A DNA stretch of 64,000 nt from assembly GCA_001552775.1 (NCBI GenBank), contig KQ959264.1:1-64000 (forward strand), in the 5' to 3' direction. The position numbers were made by a program, and so were the translations under genes. Every line of letters starts with the position of its first letter. Position 1 is the stretch's first letter. The stretch is from Bacteroidales bacterium KA00251. Its GTDB lineage: Bacteria; Bacteroidota; Bacteroidia; Bacteroidales; Porphyromonadaceae. Shown one piece after another: positions 1-7,651 of the stretch. The notes under the pieces are model-generated. The model was given only the letters and a program-made list of their open reading frames with translations. It ran no database searches and had not been told where the DNA came from.

Positions 1-286
1 ATATTTTTCGAAACTAACATTACCTTCCAAATGACTGCTCTAGCTATTTGCTTCTCTCTACAAGAAAAACGCAGTGCATTCAATCGCTGCTTCGCTAGGA
101 AAGGACGCTTCCTTTCGTCATCCAGTTTGCAAAGGTAGAACATGTTTTTGAATTGACCAAATCTTTCGCAAAAATATTTTCAATGCAAAGCTCAGAATAT
201 AGACTACTCATTTACTAATCAAACTATTACAACTTCAAAAAAAACTAGTCCTATTTTCGCCTCTCTTCTCACAACAGATCTCTTGA
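1..286. other. Non-coding left edge, probable leader of a minus-strand gene lying off the window
   Basis: No credible reading frame is present. A well-formed minus-strand promoter lies at 130-161, so positions 1-123 are probably the 5' leader of a gene that continues beyond the left edge. That leader contains a 7-bp hairpin (GAAAGGA/TCCTTTC, 99-116). Positions 162-286 are AT-rich and separate this promoter from the truncated phage gene. The exact prophage boundary is not visible, but it must lie between about 162 and 300. Confidence 0.5.
123..161 (-). promoter_or_regulatory. Bacteroidota sigma-A type promoter reading left
   Basis: On the minus strand TTTG (161-158) is followed after 20 bases by TACCTTTG (137-130). 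This matches the Bacteroidota consensus TTTG-N19-21-TAnnTTTG exactly. Transcription would start near 123 and run off the left edge. Confidence 0.75.
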
Positions 287-1789
287 AGGTGTCTAGACTG
301 GGAAGACAACCTCTCCGCGACCAAGGCTACCGATCTCGCCACTAAGTATGGAGTAGCGATACCCACACTGAGAAGCAAGGCTGTAGAAGCATTCGCACAA
401 CGTAAAGTAGGGGGGCTTAACCTTTCTCAGAGAGTTTGGAATATCACAGATACTTTCTACAAGGAGGTAGAAACAGCCTTTGACATAGCGTTAAGAGACG
501 GCACACCAGCTAACCGCCTAGCCACCGACCTCAAGCAGTACCTCAAATACCCCGACAAGCTCTTCCGCAGGGTACGAGACGAACACGGACAACTCCAGCT
601 CTCCAAGAAAGCCCGAGAGTTTCACCCTGGACAGGGGGTTTACCGCTCAAGCTACCGCAACGCGCGAAGACTAGCCGTCACAGAGACGAACATGGCGTAT
701 CACAAGGCAGACAACGAACGATGGCGACAGTTGGACTTTATCCTTGGGTATGAAGTCAAAGTGTCGGGAACGAACCCCAATGTTTGCCCACTCTGCATGG
801 AGTTAGAGGGCAAATACCCCAAAGAGTTTGAGTTTGTAGGATGGCACCCACACTGCAGATGCCACGCAATCCCTATTCTCGAGAAGCCCGAAGACTTCCT
901 AAAGAGACAGCAGGCACTCCAGCAAGGACAGCACGTGCCACCCCTAAGAGCTGTCAAGCAACCACCACAAAACTTTCTCCAACACCTCAAGAACAACCAA
1001 GACCGACTCCAGCAAGCCAGCAAGAGAGGCACGCTCCCCTACTTCATTCGTGACAACTACAAAGTCACCAAGAAGGGAGAACTCACACCAAGATTTTATG
1101 CTCAATCTATAGAAGCTCAAAAGCAGGGTATCTATGGGAACAAGCTCGGACGCAAAGCGACAAGAGAGGCGCAGACAGCTCTAGCCGAACACAAGACACT
1201 AGACAACTTCTCTGAAGCTCAAATGAAAAACTTTGAAGAAATAAATAAGACTACGGGATATAAGCGTGGAAAGGTAATGTCGTTTGAGGAAGCAGACAAC
1301 GGACAGTCTAACATCTCACGAGACATTGAGAACTGCGCCTCCTGCGTAGTAGTACACGAGATGAGACTCAGAGGGTATGACATTACAGCCTTGAAGTTTG
1401 ACAAACGTGATGGCAGTATATCAAAGCTACTATCAGAGGACACTCGTAGCATTTGGATGACAGCCAAGGGGAAAACGCCCGAATTCTCAGCTTTGATAGG
1501 CGGAGAGCCAGACGAGATTGTGAAAGCTATAGAAAAGCAAACCCAGCCGATCGGTAGTCGCTACCATATAGGTTGGGATAATAGAAGCGGAGGAGGACAC
1601 ATCGTCACATTGGAAAGGACAGAAAGAGGTCTTGTGTGCTACGACCCACAAGTAAATGAGTTTATGTCTCTACAAGAGATTGTGAAAGATATGGCTCAAG
1701 GGAGCAAGATTGAATTACTTAGAGTTGATAGGCTTCTAGTGAGAAGCCAAATGTTCGATAAGATTACCGACTCCATCTCTAAGCTGTGA
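287..1789 (+). pseudogene. MuF-type phage head protein with C-terminal papain-fold toxin domain, 5'-truncated
   Basis: The frame is open from just after a TGA at 284-286, but no start codon appears until ATG 692, which falls inside the conserved MuF domain. The reading upstream of 692 (for example YPDKLFRRVRDEHG and ARRLAVTETN) is clearly coding, so the gene has lost its 5' end. Counting from 692, the MuF domain carries a Cys/His cluster (CPLC at 32-35, HCRC at 54-57). A linker of about 120 residues follows. The last 170 residues look like a Tox-PL/papain-fold toxin, with a probable triad of Cys215 (NCASCVV), His303 (GGHIV) and Asp318 (CYDPQ). MuF proteins of temperate phages are known carriers of exchangeable toxin domains; papain-fold toxins act as proteases or deamidases, and the substrate here is unknown. 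The 3' end overlaps the convergent gene by 54 bases. Without its native start it may be silent, or it may make a shortened protein from 692. Confidence 0.75.
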
Positions 1790-2014
1790 AATGGCTCTTA
1801 TTTCGTCTAGACTCAGCGCAAAGACTTTCGACCCATCATCAACGGAATACAAATGAGGATACCCGACTTTAGCTCCCCAAGGTATAGCGGAGCTTCGCAA
1901 TTGAAAGACTGGCTTGCCGTCAAAGAGAGCTTTATCTTCGTAAATCTCATCCCAACCATTGTGTGTCGCAATAGCTTTTAGTTGATCTAATACAGAAGGG
2001 TCTATCTTATTCAT
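1736..2014 (-). CDS. Small protein, probable immunity protein to the papain-fold toxin
   Basis: 92 residues from ATG 2014. The frame is open further upstream to 2089, but that extension crosses the promoter and the repeat, so I reject it. The product is acidic and soluble, with no signal peptide or membrane segment. I do not recognise the family. The immunity role is inferred from position: it is a small gene placed tail-to-tail against the toxin tail, overlapping it by 54 bases, with a TATCTTTG -7 box of its own at 2045-2038. A separate promoter would keep the antidote expressed when the phage head gene is silent. It could instead be an unrelated phage accessory gene. Confidence 0.55.
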   Translation of the reverse strand: MNKIDPSVLDQLKAIATHNGWDEIYEDKALFDGKPVFQLRSSAIPWGAKVGYPHLYSVDDGSKVFALSLDEIRAISQLRDGVGNLIEHLASH

Positions 2015-2037
2015 AATGTATTTGTCTTCAGATACAC

Positions 2038-2045
2038 CAAAGATA
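2038..2045 (-). promoter_or_regulatory. -7 box for the immunity-like gene
   Basis: Minus-strand TATCTTTG (TAnnTTTG) lies 24 bases upstream of ATG 2014. A TTG-like -33 element is only weakly present near 2066-2068. The corresponding site in the second repeat copy reads TATCTTCG. Confidence 0.5.
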
Positions 2046-2135
2046 CAAACTATTTTCACAATATCAATATGAAAGACAACACACCACACTACACCGAGCT
2101 ACCCATCGCACAGCTTGAGGAGAACAAAGGGCAAC
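2040..2135. repeat. Repeat copy R1 (96 bp), partner of 5357-5453
   Basis: Nearly the same sequence as 5357-5453, from AAGATACAAAC through the start of a plus-strand gene to GGGCAAC. Inside the gene part only a few bases differ. It spans the promoter region of a minus-strand immunity-like gene and the first 22 codons of a plus-strand ParB-like gene. The two copies diverge completely after GGGCAAC: R2 continues into the natural ParB-like sequence, R1 into a toxin-tail fragment. Confidence 0.85.
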
Positions 2136-2395
2136 GTTTTGCTGGCGGCACGATGCCTAACAACTTGCAAGACCTAGTCGGAATGGAGATGCAGGAGGAA
2201 GGTTTCATGAGTGCTGGGAATCGAAAAGGGGGAGGATTTGATAATAAGAACGTTATCTTCAACATCTATGCTCCTAAAGGGGTAAAAGCAACCTATGTAG
2301 AGCCTTTTAGTAGCCTTGGACGCGGGGGAGGACGCCTAGCAGGAAGCCGTGCTTGTAGACCTTGGGGGCGATCTTGTGGTCTCCTAGATAGGTGA
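2069..2395 (+). pseudogene. Chimeric remnant: ParB-like start joined to an ADP-ribosyltransferase-like toxin tail
   Basis: Codons 1-22 (MKDNTPHYTELPIAQLEENK and two more) are the start of the ParB-like gene also seen at 5387. From codon 23 the sequence changes to a different protein with EEGFMSAG, GGGFDNKNVIFNIYAPKG and KATYVEPFS. These resemble the C-terminal half of mono-ADP-ribosyltransferase toxins: the strand following the S-T-S-like motif, then the PKG loop. The last catalytic strand with the ExE motif is missing because the restriction gene starts within about 30 bases. I read it as the remains of a displaced toxin tail, not a working gene. The ART assignment rests on motif resemblance only. 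Beyond about 2306 the frame is mainly antisense to the next gene. Confidence 0.55.
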
Positions 2396-4874
2396 CCGCT
2401 TCACGTAGGTTATTCACCAGGAGGGTGTATTGAGCGTCCTCGCTTGAGCTATTCATCTCGCCCCTAGCATTGCGCCCCTGGAAGTAGTCCCGTATATCGT
2501 AGTAGCTCGCATTAGGGTTCGCATCGGGCATCGTGTGGTAGTAGTGCCACAGCTTGCACCCCGCCTCAAAGAGGTGCTGCGCCTCAGGCGAGAAGGTAAT
2601 CGGTGTCCCCCCCGTCGGGTAGGGGTGCCGTGGCACCTCCTCCTCGCCAAAAAGAGTCGATGAGCCGTCAGCTAGTAGTCGCCCCCTTATGAAGTCGGTC
2701 ATAAAGTGGCTCTTGAATCTCTCCTTAGCTTCCACCTCCTCTTCGGTAAAGGGTATCCAGTGGTTTGTACCCTCGGCCGTCGTGATGCGGTTTTGTGTAT
2801 GAAAGAGCGTATAGGCTAGGCAGTCTGTCTGAAACTCGTAATCCTCTTGCCATGTATCGTGAGGGTAGAGAAACTGGTCTCGGTCATTGAGCCATGTACG
2901 CTCGATGCAGTGACGTACGGCTAGGAAAATAGAAGCGACGATGAGTGTCTCTTGATGAATGTCTAGGAGTGCTGCATGAGTTCGTTCGGATGTCATGTGG
3001 TTCTCAATACGCACAAGTGCTTGATGTTGGAAGTCATTTCGACCTGATTCAATCATTCCAATGGATAGCTTCTTAGTGGAGGAGTGCGGAGCTGGTTTAT
3101 TGAATGAACTCATCCAAGGGGTGATGCGCTTTTTGTCATCACAAGAGAGTATGGTCTTGACTCCTTGATAGGAGCTGTCTCGATGATAGACATCCGCTCT
3201 TATCTCTTCGAAGGTGGTCTCTTGGCTGGTGTCCCAGATAAAGAAGCCGATGGGGAACTCCCCCTTCACGTTGTCAAAGGTATCTGCGGGGACAATGAAG
3301 AGCTTTTCGAGCTTGGCACGGAAGACCGACCGAAACTTCGCAGAGTTTGCCCCCTGCAGGAGCTTCAACTTTGAAAACTCTGCAAGGATACAACCTTTTA
3401 TCTCCTTGTATATACGTATGAAGAACTGCGCATAGAGTTCATTAAATGCAGACCCCACCTCCACTCTATAGTTCTGATAGACGAGGCTCGTGTTGGTGAC
3501 GCCAGCTTGGTTCTTGCCTGTACCTGTCTTCTGTCTTGCATTGCCAGCCTCCTTGTATGGCGGATTGATATATATGACGAGCTTCTTGCGCTTGTCGAGG
3601 TCGTTGATTACATCTTGAAGGGAGGCGGGGAGCTGGGTAAAGGGGTCGTTGAGGAAGTCAAACTGGAAGACGTGGCTCTTGAGGAGGTTAGCCCCACCAA
3701 ACTTAGAGCACCCCGCCTCAGCGAGACGCGCAGCCTCAGCGTCCATTCTGTCAATGCGCTCGTGCATTATGTCTACATCGGCTTTGTCGAGCGTCGATGC
3801 CCAGATATTGTACTTGTTGGTGAGACCTGCGAGTAGGTTACCCGTGCCGGCGCAGCAGTCCCATATGTAGTACTCCTCCTGCCACTCGTCACCGAGCTGC
3901 TGCGCTAGGTACTCCTGCGAGAGGGCGACCCACTGCTGTGGGGTAAAGAATGAACCCTTGCGCTCACGTACGTCTTGTGGCACGAGGAGGTCACGACGCT
4001 CCAGCATATAGTCCCAGTACTCTCGCTTGGGGGGACGCTCGTAGTGATTCCAAAACTGACTGTAGGCTTTCTGCTTGTCGTTGAAGTTTATCTCCGACAT
4101 GATGGACAGACCGTAGACGGCAGATATACCGTAGTTAGTCTTGTAGTGGTCGTTCTTGAGGATGACGAAGAGCTTGTCTGTGAGCGTAGCGTCCTTTTCG
4201 CTGAGCAGGTCGGCCAGGTAAAAGTCTGCTGAGATGATACCCTTTTGCTTCATCTCCTGCCAATTGATACTGATAGAGGGCATCACCTCTTCGCGCCAAC
4301 GCTGGTAGATGTGGGTGAAGTTGGTACGATTGATTTTGATGCACTTGGTGTCGCTACTATCGGGGCGGAAGTTGACCTTGATGAAGCAACACAACTCTTT
4401 CTTTTGTGTCTCGTAGTCAAAGAGGAGTAGCTCCTTGTCGAGAATCTCCTCGATGAGGTGGAGGAGCATGCCAAACTCTTTTGTGGAATGGTCGGAGGGG
4501 GTAACCGTCCAGTCGAAGTCATTCATAGCGATGATATCGACGATATGGCTGTAGGGGATGAATACGATGCGCTGGGCATCAAAGGCTCCGAGATACTTGG
4601 GCGGTAGTAGCAGGTCGATGGTCTTGGAGCGATTGCGCCCGATGGTGAGTATGAGCTGTGCGAGGGCGTGGTAGAGGTTTTGGTTGTTGCCCCGCTTAGC
4701 CTCTGCCCAGAGGTAGTAATTCTCAAAGTGTGGGTCTAGTGGTGCTGTCTGCGTTCGGTCGGTGACGGCAAAGTCTATATTGCTGATGATGCGGGTGCAG
4801 TCGTAGTCGGCGAAGATGTCTTGCGCTACGTGGTTTTTGATTTCCTCCTCCCTAAGCGTGATGTAGTAGCCCAT
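2307..4874 (-). CDS. Type IIG-like restriction-modification enzyme (nuclease plus N6-adenine methyltransferase)
   Basis: 855 residues from ATG 4874; upstream in-frame codons to 4958 look non-coding. The N-terminal domain has a PD-(D/E)xK-like pattern with Asp34 and Glu58-Ala-Lys60 (YYLWAEAK), fitting a DNA-cleaving domain. A helical linker follows. The methyltransferase part shows motif X (FFTP, about 310-312), the SAM-binding loop DCCAGTGNLL (about 339-348) and the amino-methylation motif NPPY (about 437-440). The C-terminal 300 residues probably hold the target-recognition region. Such single-chain enzymes cut and methylate unmethylated foreign DNA. The gene stands alone, looks more GC-rich than its surroundings, and sits between a broken toxin tail and an immunity-like gene, suggesting separate acquisition. 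It could be methylase-only if the N-terminal domain is inactive. Confidence 0.7.
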   Translation of the reverse strand: MGYYITLREEEIKNHVAQDIFADYDCTRIISNIDFAVTDRTQTAPLDPHFENYYLWAEAKRGNNQNLYHALAQLILTIGRNRSKTIDLLLPPKYLGAFDAQRIVFIPYSHIVDIIAMNDFDWTVTPSDHSTKEFGMLLHLIEEILDKELLLFDYETQKKELCCFIKVNFRPDSSDTKCIKINRTNFTHIYQRWREEVMPSISINWQEMKQKGIISADFYLADLLSEKDATLTDKLFVILKNDHYKTNYGISAVYGLSIMSEINFNDKQKAYSQFWNHYERPPKREYWDYMLERRDLLVPQDVRERKGSFFTPQQWVALSQEYLAQQLGDEWQEEYYIWDCCAGTGNLLAGLTNKYNIWASTLDKADVDIMHERIDRMDAEAARLAEAGCSKFGGANLLKSHVFQFDFLNDPFTQLPASLQDVINDLDKRKKLVIYINPPYKEAGNARQKTGTGKNQAGVTNTSLVYQNYRVEVGSAFNELYAQFFIRIYKEIKGCILAEFSKLKLLQGANSAKFRSVFRAKLEKLFIVPADTFDNVKGEFPIGFFIWDTSQETTFEEIRADVYHRDSSYQGVKTILSCDDKKRITPWMSSFNKPAPHSSTKKLSIGMIESGRNDFQHQALVRIENHMTSERTHAALLDIHQETLIVASIFLAVRHCIERTWLNDRDQFLYPHDTWQEDYEFQTDCLAYTLFHTQNRITTAEGTNHWIPFTEEEVEAKERFKSHFMTDFIRGRLLADGSSTLFGEEEVPRHPYPTGGTPITFSPEAQHLFEAGCKLWHYYHTMPDANPNASYYDIRDYFQGRNARGEMNSSSEDAQYTLLVNNLREAVTYLGDHKIAPKVYKHGFLLGVLPRVQGY

Positions 4875-5020
4875 AGTGTACAGATGATGAGTGATGCGCA
4901 AATGTAAGCATAAATACCGAAAGGCGTGCTCCGCAAACTCAATGCAGACACACTGCAACTGATAAAAAAGAGCGGAGCGATTGTGTATAGTGAGGATGCA
5001 AACGGGAAGCTTATAACTCT

Positions 5021-5332
5021 CTAGTATTGATTGATTACGTCAAAATCATCGTATGGGAACCACTTCCCGTGCCAAAGGTCTAAATAGAATATGAGTACTC
5101 GCTTTTCAATCGGGATGGAACTGTCAACAAGCACCCCATTACAGTGTCCAGATGCTAGAGCGTCTTCAAATGAGTCTTTCAGCCCTTGGAAGAAACTCTC
5201 GTCGTCAGATGCGTAGTCAACAAACATCTTCTCTCCACCCCACCAAAGATCAGCATTAGAATTTCTTTCAAACGGACACTTCTCCTCACCTTTGTAGTAT
5301 CGGCACTGCTTAATCAATTCTTCTCTAGTCAT
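5021..5332 (-). CDS. Small protein, probable orphan immunity protein
   Basis: 103 residues from ATG 5332 (MTREELIKQC), rich in aromatic and acidic residues, with no signal peptide or membrane helix. I do not recognise the family. It occupies the same place relative to repeat R2 as the 1736-2014 gene does relative to R1, on the same strand and with similar upstream sequence. By analogy it should be the immunity gene of the toxin tail whose remnant lies at 2136-2306; the restriction gene now separates the two. The protein is not similar in sequence to the first immunity candidate, as expected if the toxins differ. Its -7 region (TATCTTCG) is a weaker match than that of the first copy. Confidence 0.5.
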   Translation of the reverse strand: MTREELIKQCRYYKGEEKCPFERNSNADLWWGGEKMFVDYASDDESFFQGLKDSFEDALASGHCNGVLVDSSIPIEKRVLIFYLDLWHGKWFPYDDFDVINQY

Positions 5333-5356
5333 AGCACATTCATTTTTAACATAACG

Positions 5357-5453
5357 AAGATACAAACAAACAACCACAATATCAAGATGAAAGACAACAC
5401 ACCACACGACACCGAGCTACCCATCGCACAGCTCGAGGAAAACAAAGGGCAAC
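5357..5453. repeat. Repeat copy R2 (97 bp), partner of 2040-2135
   Basis: Matches R1 from AAGATACAAAC to GGGCAAC, with one extra base in the AT-rich leader and a handful of substitutions. Here the plus-strand reading frame continues naturally (GQLEGLPANPRN), so R2 looks like the ancestral context and R1 like the duplicated one. Confidence 0.85.
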
Positions 5454-5512
5454 TCGAGGGGCTACCAGCTAACCCACGCAACATACAGCCCGACAAGATC
5501 TGGAAGATGTAA
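5387..5512 (+). pseudogene. 5' fragment of a ParB-like phage gene
   Basis: 41 codons ending at TAA 5510. The sequence LPIAQLEENKGQ followed by LEGLPANPRN is typical of the beginning of ParB/Srx-fold proteins found in Bacteroidota prophages, often attached to a DNA methylase. Family members are several hundred residues long, so this is only the first part. The frame stops just where the conserved helix after the NPR motif should continue. It marks the right side of the prophage remnant. Confidence 0.6.
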
Positions 5513-5726
5513 AGAGAATAGAAGCAAAAGGTTATACAATATCAAGGAGGATGATAAAATACACAAGCTAGAACAATGAGACAGCCCCAAGGAGCAAACC
5601 AAGGGGCTGAAGAATGGTGGTCCGAGCCACCCGAAGCGTAACACCGACCTAGCTCTTATGAGCTATACTAAACATATTCTATCGTATGGGGATTCGCCTC
5701 ACTATGGGATAGAAACAAAGGATCTT
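5513..5726. other. Gene-free junction with two hairpins
   Basis: No supported gene. Two short hairpins follow one another: CAGCCCC/GGGGCTG (5582-5609) and GGTGG/CCACC (5616-5631). The first has the look of a terminator arm but no T-tract follows. A 21-codon open stretch (from ATG 5576) covers both hairpins and is probably chance. The prophage-to-chromosome junction probably lies in this segment. Confidence 0.4.
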
Positions 5727-7139
5727 TCACTTTCTCAAAACGAGTACGCGATAAATTTGCCCTTCAATCTGGACGAGATAGACACCTTCAGCAAGGTTGC
5801 TTAAGTCCATATCCACAGTCCCCAAGTCACTTGACCTTGTCACAATAATCGCATTCCCTGCTATACTAAACAAATTAACTGGTACGCACGGAGCGATACC
5901 CCTTATATAGAGTTTATGTGAAGTTGGATTGGGATAGAGTTGCAACTTTCCACTAGGGATGTCAACTAAGTTTGTAATCTTCTTAAAGGTTACTTTTACC
6001 TCTGTAGCTTGCTTTACGATAAACTTCTTGCTGGTCGTTATATCCTCATTTCCTGCTATGATCTTGCTTAGTTGATAGCCTTCATTTGGCGTCGCAGTAA
6101 TGGTTAGCTCTGTACCAGCAAGGACTTTCTCTAAGTCCTCAGCTCCATTTATCTGGGCTACTCCACCTTCCTTGATTGGGGAAAGTGTTACAACATAGGT
6201 ATCTACACCATCGTACACTTCTTGATTATCGTTACAGACTTTCCATTTACGGGATCTTGCAAGAGCAACATCTTCCTTAGTTGCCACATTACCGTCATTG
6301 ACATTTTCACTAGATACTAAAACGAGATGTCCCTCTGTTTTAGCCTCTGGTAACGTATTAATCATGTGCGTCATTCCGATTCCTTTAATTTGGTTTTGAT
6401 GACACTCTAGATAGACTAAGTTTTTCACATTAGAAAGATCTAATCCTTTTAACTGATTGTCTCCACAACTAAGAGCTTCCAATAGGGGTACTTCAGATAG
6501 ATCCAATTCATTCAGTTTGTTTTTAGAACAAGATAGCGTTTTGAGACCAGGAGTCTTAGAGAGATCAAGGCTAGATAAATTATTCTTCGAACAATCAATA
6601 AAATACAAAGTATTAGTTTTGGGCAATTCCAATGAGGAGAATAAGTTGTCGTAACAGATAAATCTTTGCAACATCTTTGCAGAGGAAAGCCCTTTCACAT
6701 CCTTAAGCTTATTACTAAAGCATTGAAAACTATTCAGTTTAGAGCAATTCGAAATATCTAATGCAGTAAGTTGATTCTTAGAGCAATTAAGATTTACTAG
6801 CGATGGCATTTTAGTAACATCAAGCTTCGTAAGCATAGCGTCTAGAAGGAAAAGGTGAGATAATTCACCTTGTATCGTAATCGTTTGCTTCGTAAGCGTG
6901 TACTTGGCAGAGCCAGAGTTTGTCCTAGATGGTGACTCAGCGACACCATCAATAGAAATTTTGGATGCATCTTTAGCGATAAAACCAAATTCTATTTGCT
7001 CTCCAATAGGCTTAGATGTAGTAAAGGTCACAGAGTAGTTCTCTTGCTGAGCAGTCATTGACAATGATGGCAAGAGCATTAGGGATAAGAAAGACACCCA
7101 AAGGGCGTGGAGAAAGTTGTTTTGATTACTTTGCTTCAT
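5727..7139 (-). CDS. Leucine-rich-repeat surface protein with T9SS sorting domain
   Basis: 470 residues. A signal peptide ends near residue 30 (SMTAQQ). Roughly residues 95-265 contain BspA/internalin-like leucine-rich repeats of about 21 residues, with pieces such as LVNLNCSKNQLTALDIS and LKTLSCSKNKLNELDLS. Residues about 315-390 form an InlB B-repeat-like domain (ITATPNEGYQLSKIIAGNED). The last 75 residues are a Por secretion tail (LYPNPTSHKLYI, then NLAEGVYLVQI and a basic end), which directs export by T9SS and attachment to the surface. It is a single-gene unit with its own promoter at 7330-7301. A role in adhesion is inferred from the family. The InlB-like domain is related to those of the protein at 8386-10002. 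Confidence 0.85.
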   Translation of the reverse strand: MKQSNQNNFLHALWVSFLSLMLLPSLSMTAQQENYSVTFTTSKPIGEQIEFGFIAKDASKISIDGVAESPSRTNSGSAKYTLTKQTITIQGELSHLFLLDAMLTKLDVTKMPSLVNLNCSKNQLTALDISNCSKLNSFQCFSNKLKDVKGLSSAKMLQRFICYDNLFSSLELPKTNTLYFIDCSKNNLSSLDLSKTPGLKTLSCSKNKLNELDLSEVPLLEALSCGDNQLKGLDLSNVKNLVYLECHQNQIKGIGMTHMINTLPEAKTEGHLVLVSSENVNDGNVATKEDVALARSRKWKVCNDNQEVYDGVDTYVVTLSPIKEGGVAQINGAEDLEKVLAGTELTITATPNEGYQLSKIIAGNEDITTSKKFIVKQATEVKVTFKKITNLVDIPSGKLQLYPNPTSHKLYIRGIAPCVPVNLFSIAGNAIIVTRSSDLGTVDMDLSNLAEGVYLVQIEGQIYRVLVLRK

Positions 7140-7300
7140 ACGAAAAAGATATTATAGATTTATAAATCCACAAAGATTGGAGGAACATAATGCAGACCTT
7201 TCCTCAAGTTTGTGGCAAATATTATTGGTAGCATTAGCATCACGCTATAAGCCAAAGATCAAACTATCCATACAAATTAAGGGTAGTTTTTTCCGGACTG

Positions 7301-7330
7301 CAAAAATACAAAAAATATGGAATTGACAAA
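7301..7330 (-). promoter_or_regulatory. Promoter of the LRR surface-protein gene
   Basis: Minus-strand TTTG (7330-7327), an 18-base spacer, then TATTTTTG (7308-7301). Transcription would start near 7294, leaving an untranslated leader of about 155 bases. The rest of 7140-7651 contains no supported gene apart from this promoter and the one at 7568-7599. Confidence 0.65.
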
Positions 7331-7567
7331 TGAGAGTGAGTCATAGCACATGGGTAACTCTATCCTCTTTTATAAAACCTTTAATGAGACAACTTAAGTC
7401 TATAAACTCCTTTCTGTATATTCAAGACGATGCAATTTTCATTATACCTACTAAAGACTTCTTGATACAAGTGACAATCAATGAACTAGCCACTTTTACA
7501 TTGGATAAAATCGGCTCAAATCATACACAATATAGGCCAATGTTACAGGAGTAACTATTTGTAGGTA

Positions 7568-7599
7568 TTGACTACTATTATCTTATTAGCTTACCTTTG
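7568..7599 (+). promoter_or_regulatory. Promoter of the HmuY-like operon
   Basis: TTG (7568-7570), a 21-base spacer and TACCTTTG (7592-7599), about 53 bases before ATG 7652. No Fur-like palindrome could be recognised by eye around it. Confidence 0.65.
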
Positions 7600-7651
7600 C
7601 ACTTCGAATGAAACTTTTCTATTAAAACAAAACGAATAAGCAACTTATCTT

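Noticed and set aside
1..286. tRNA or other stable RNA at the left edge
   Set aside because: Hairpins are present but no cloverleaf, CCA end or known RNA motif could be found.
3165..4430. Several plus-strand frames opposite the restriction-modification gene
   Set aside because: They are antisense shadows of a GC-rich coding region without family features.
5576..5641. Short frame covering the two hairpins after the ParB-like fragment
   Set aside because: 21 codons, no ribosome-binding context, and its sequence is dictated by the hairpins.
7330..7554. 74-codon plus-strand frame upstream of the HmuY-like operon
   Set aside because: No family-like pattern, overlaps the minus-strand promoter region, and ends before the operon promoter.
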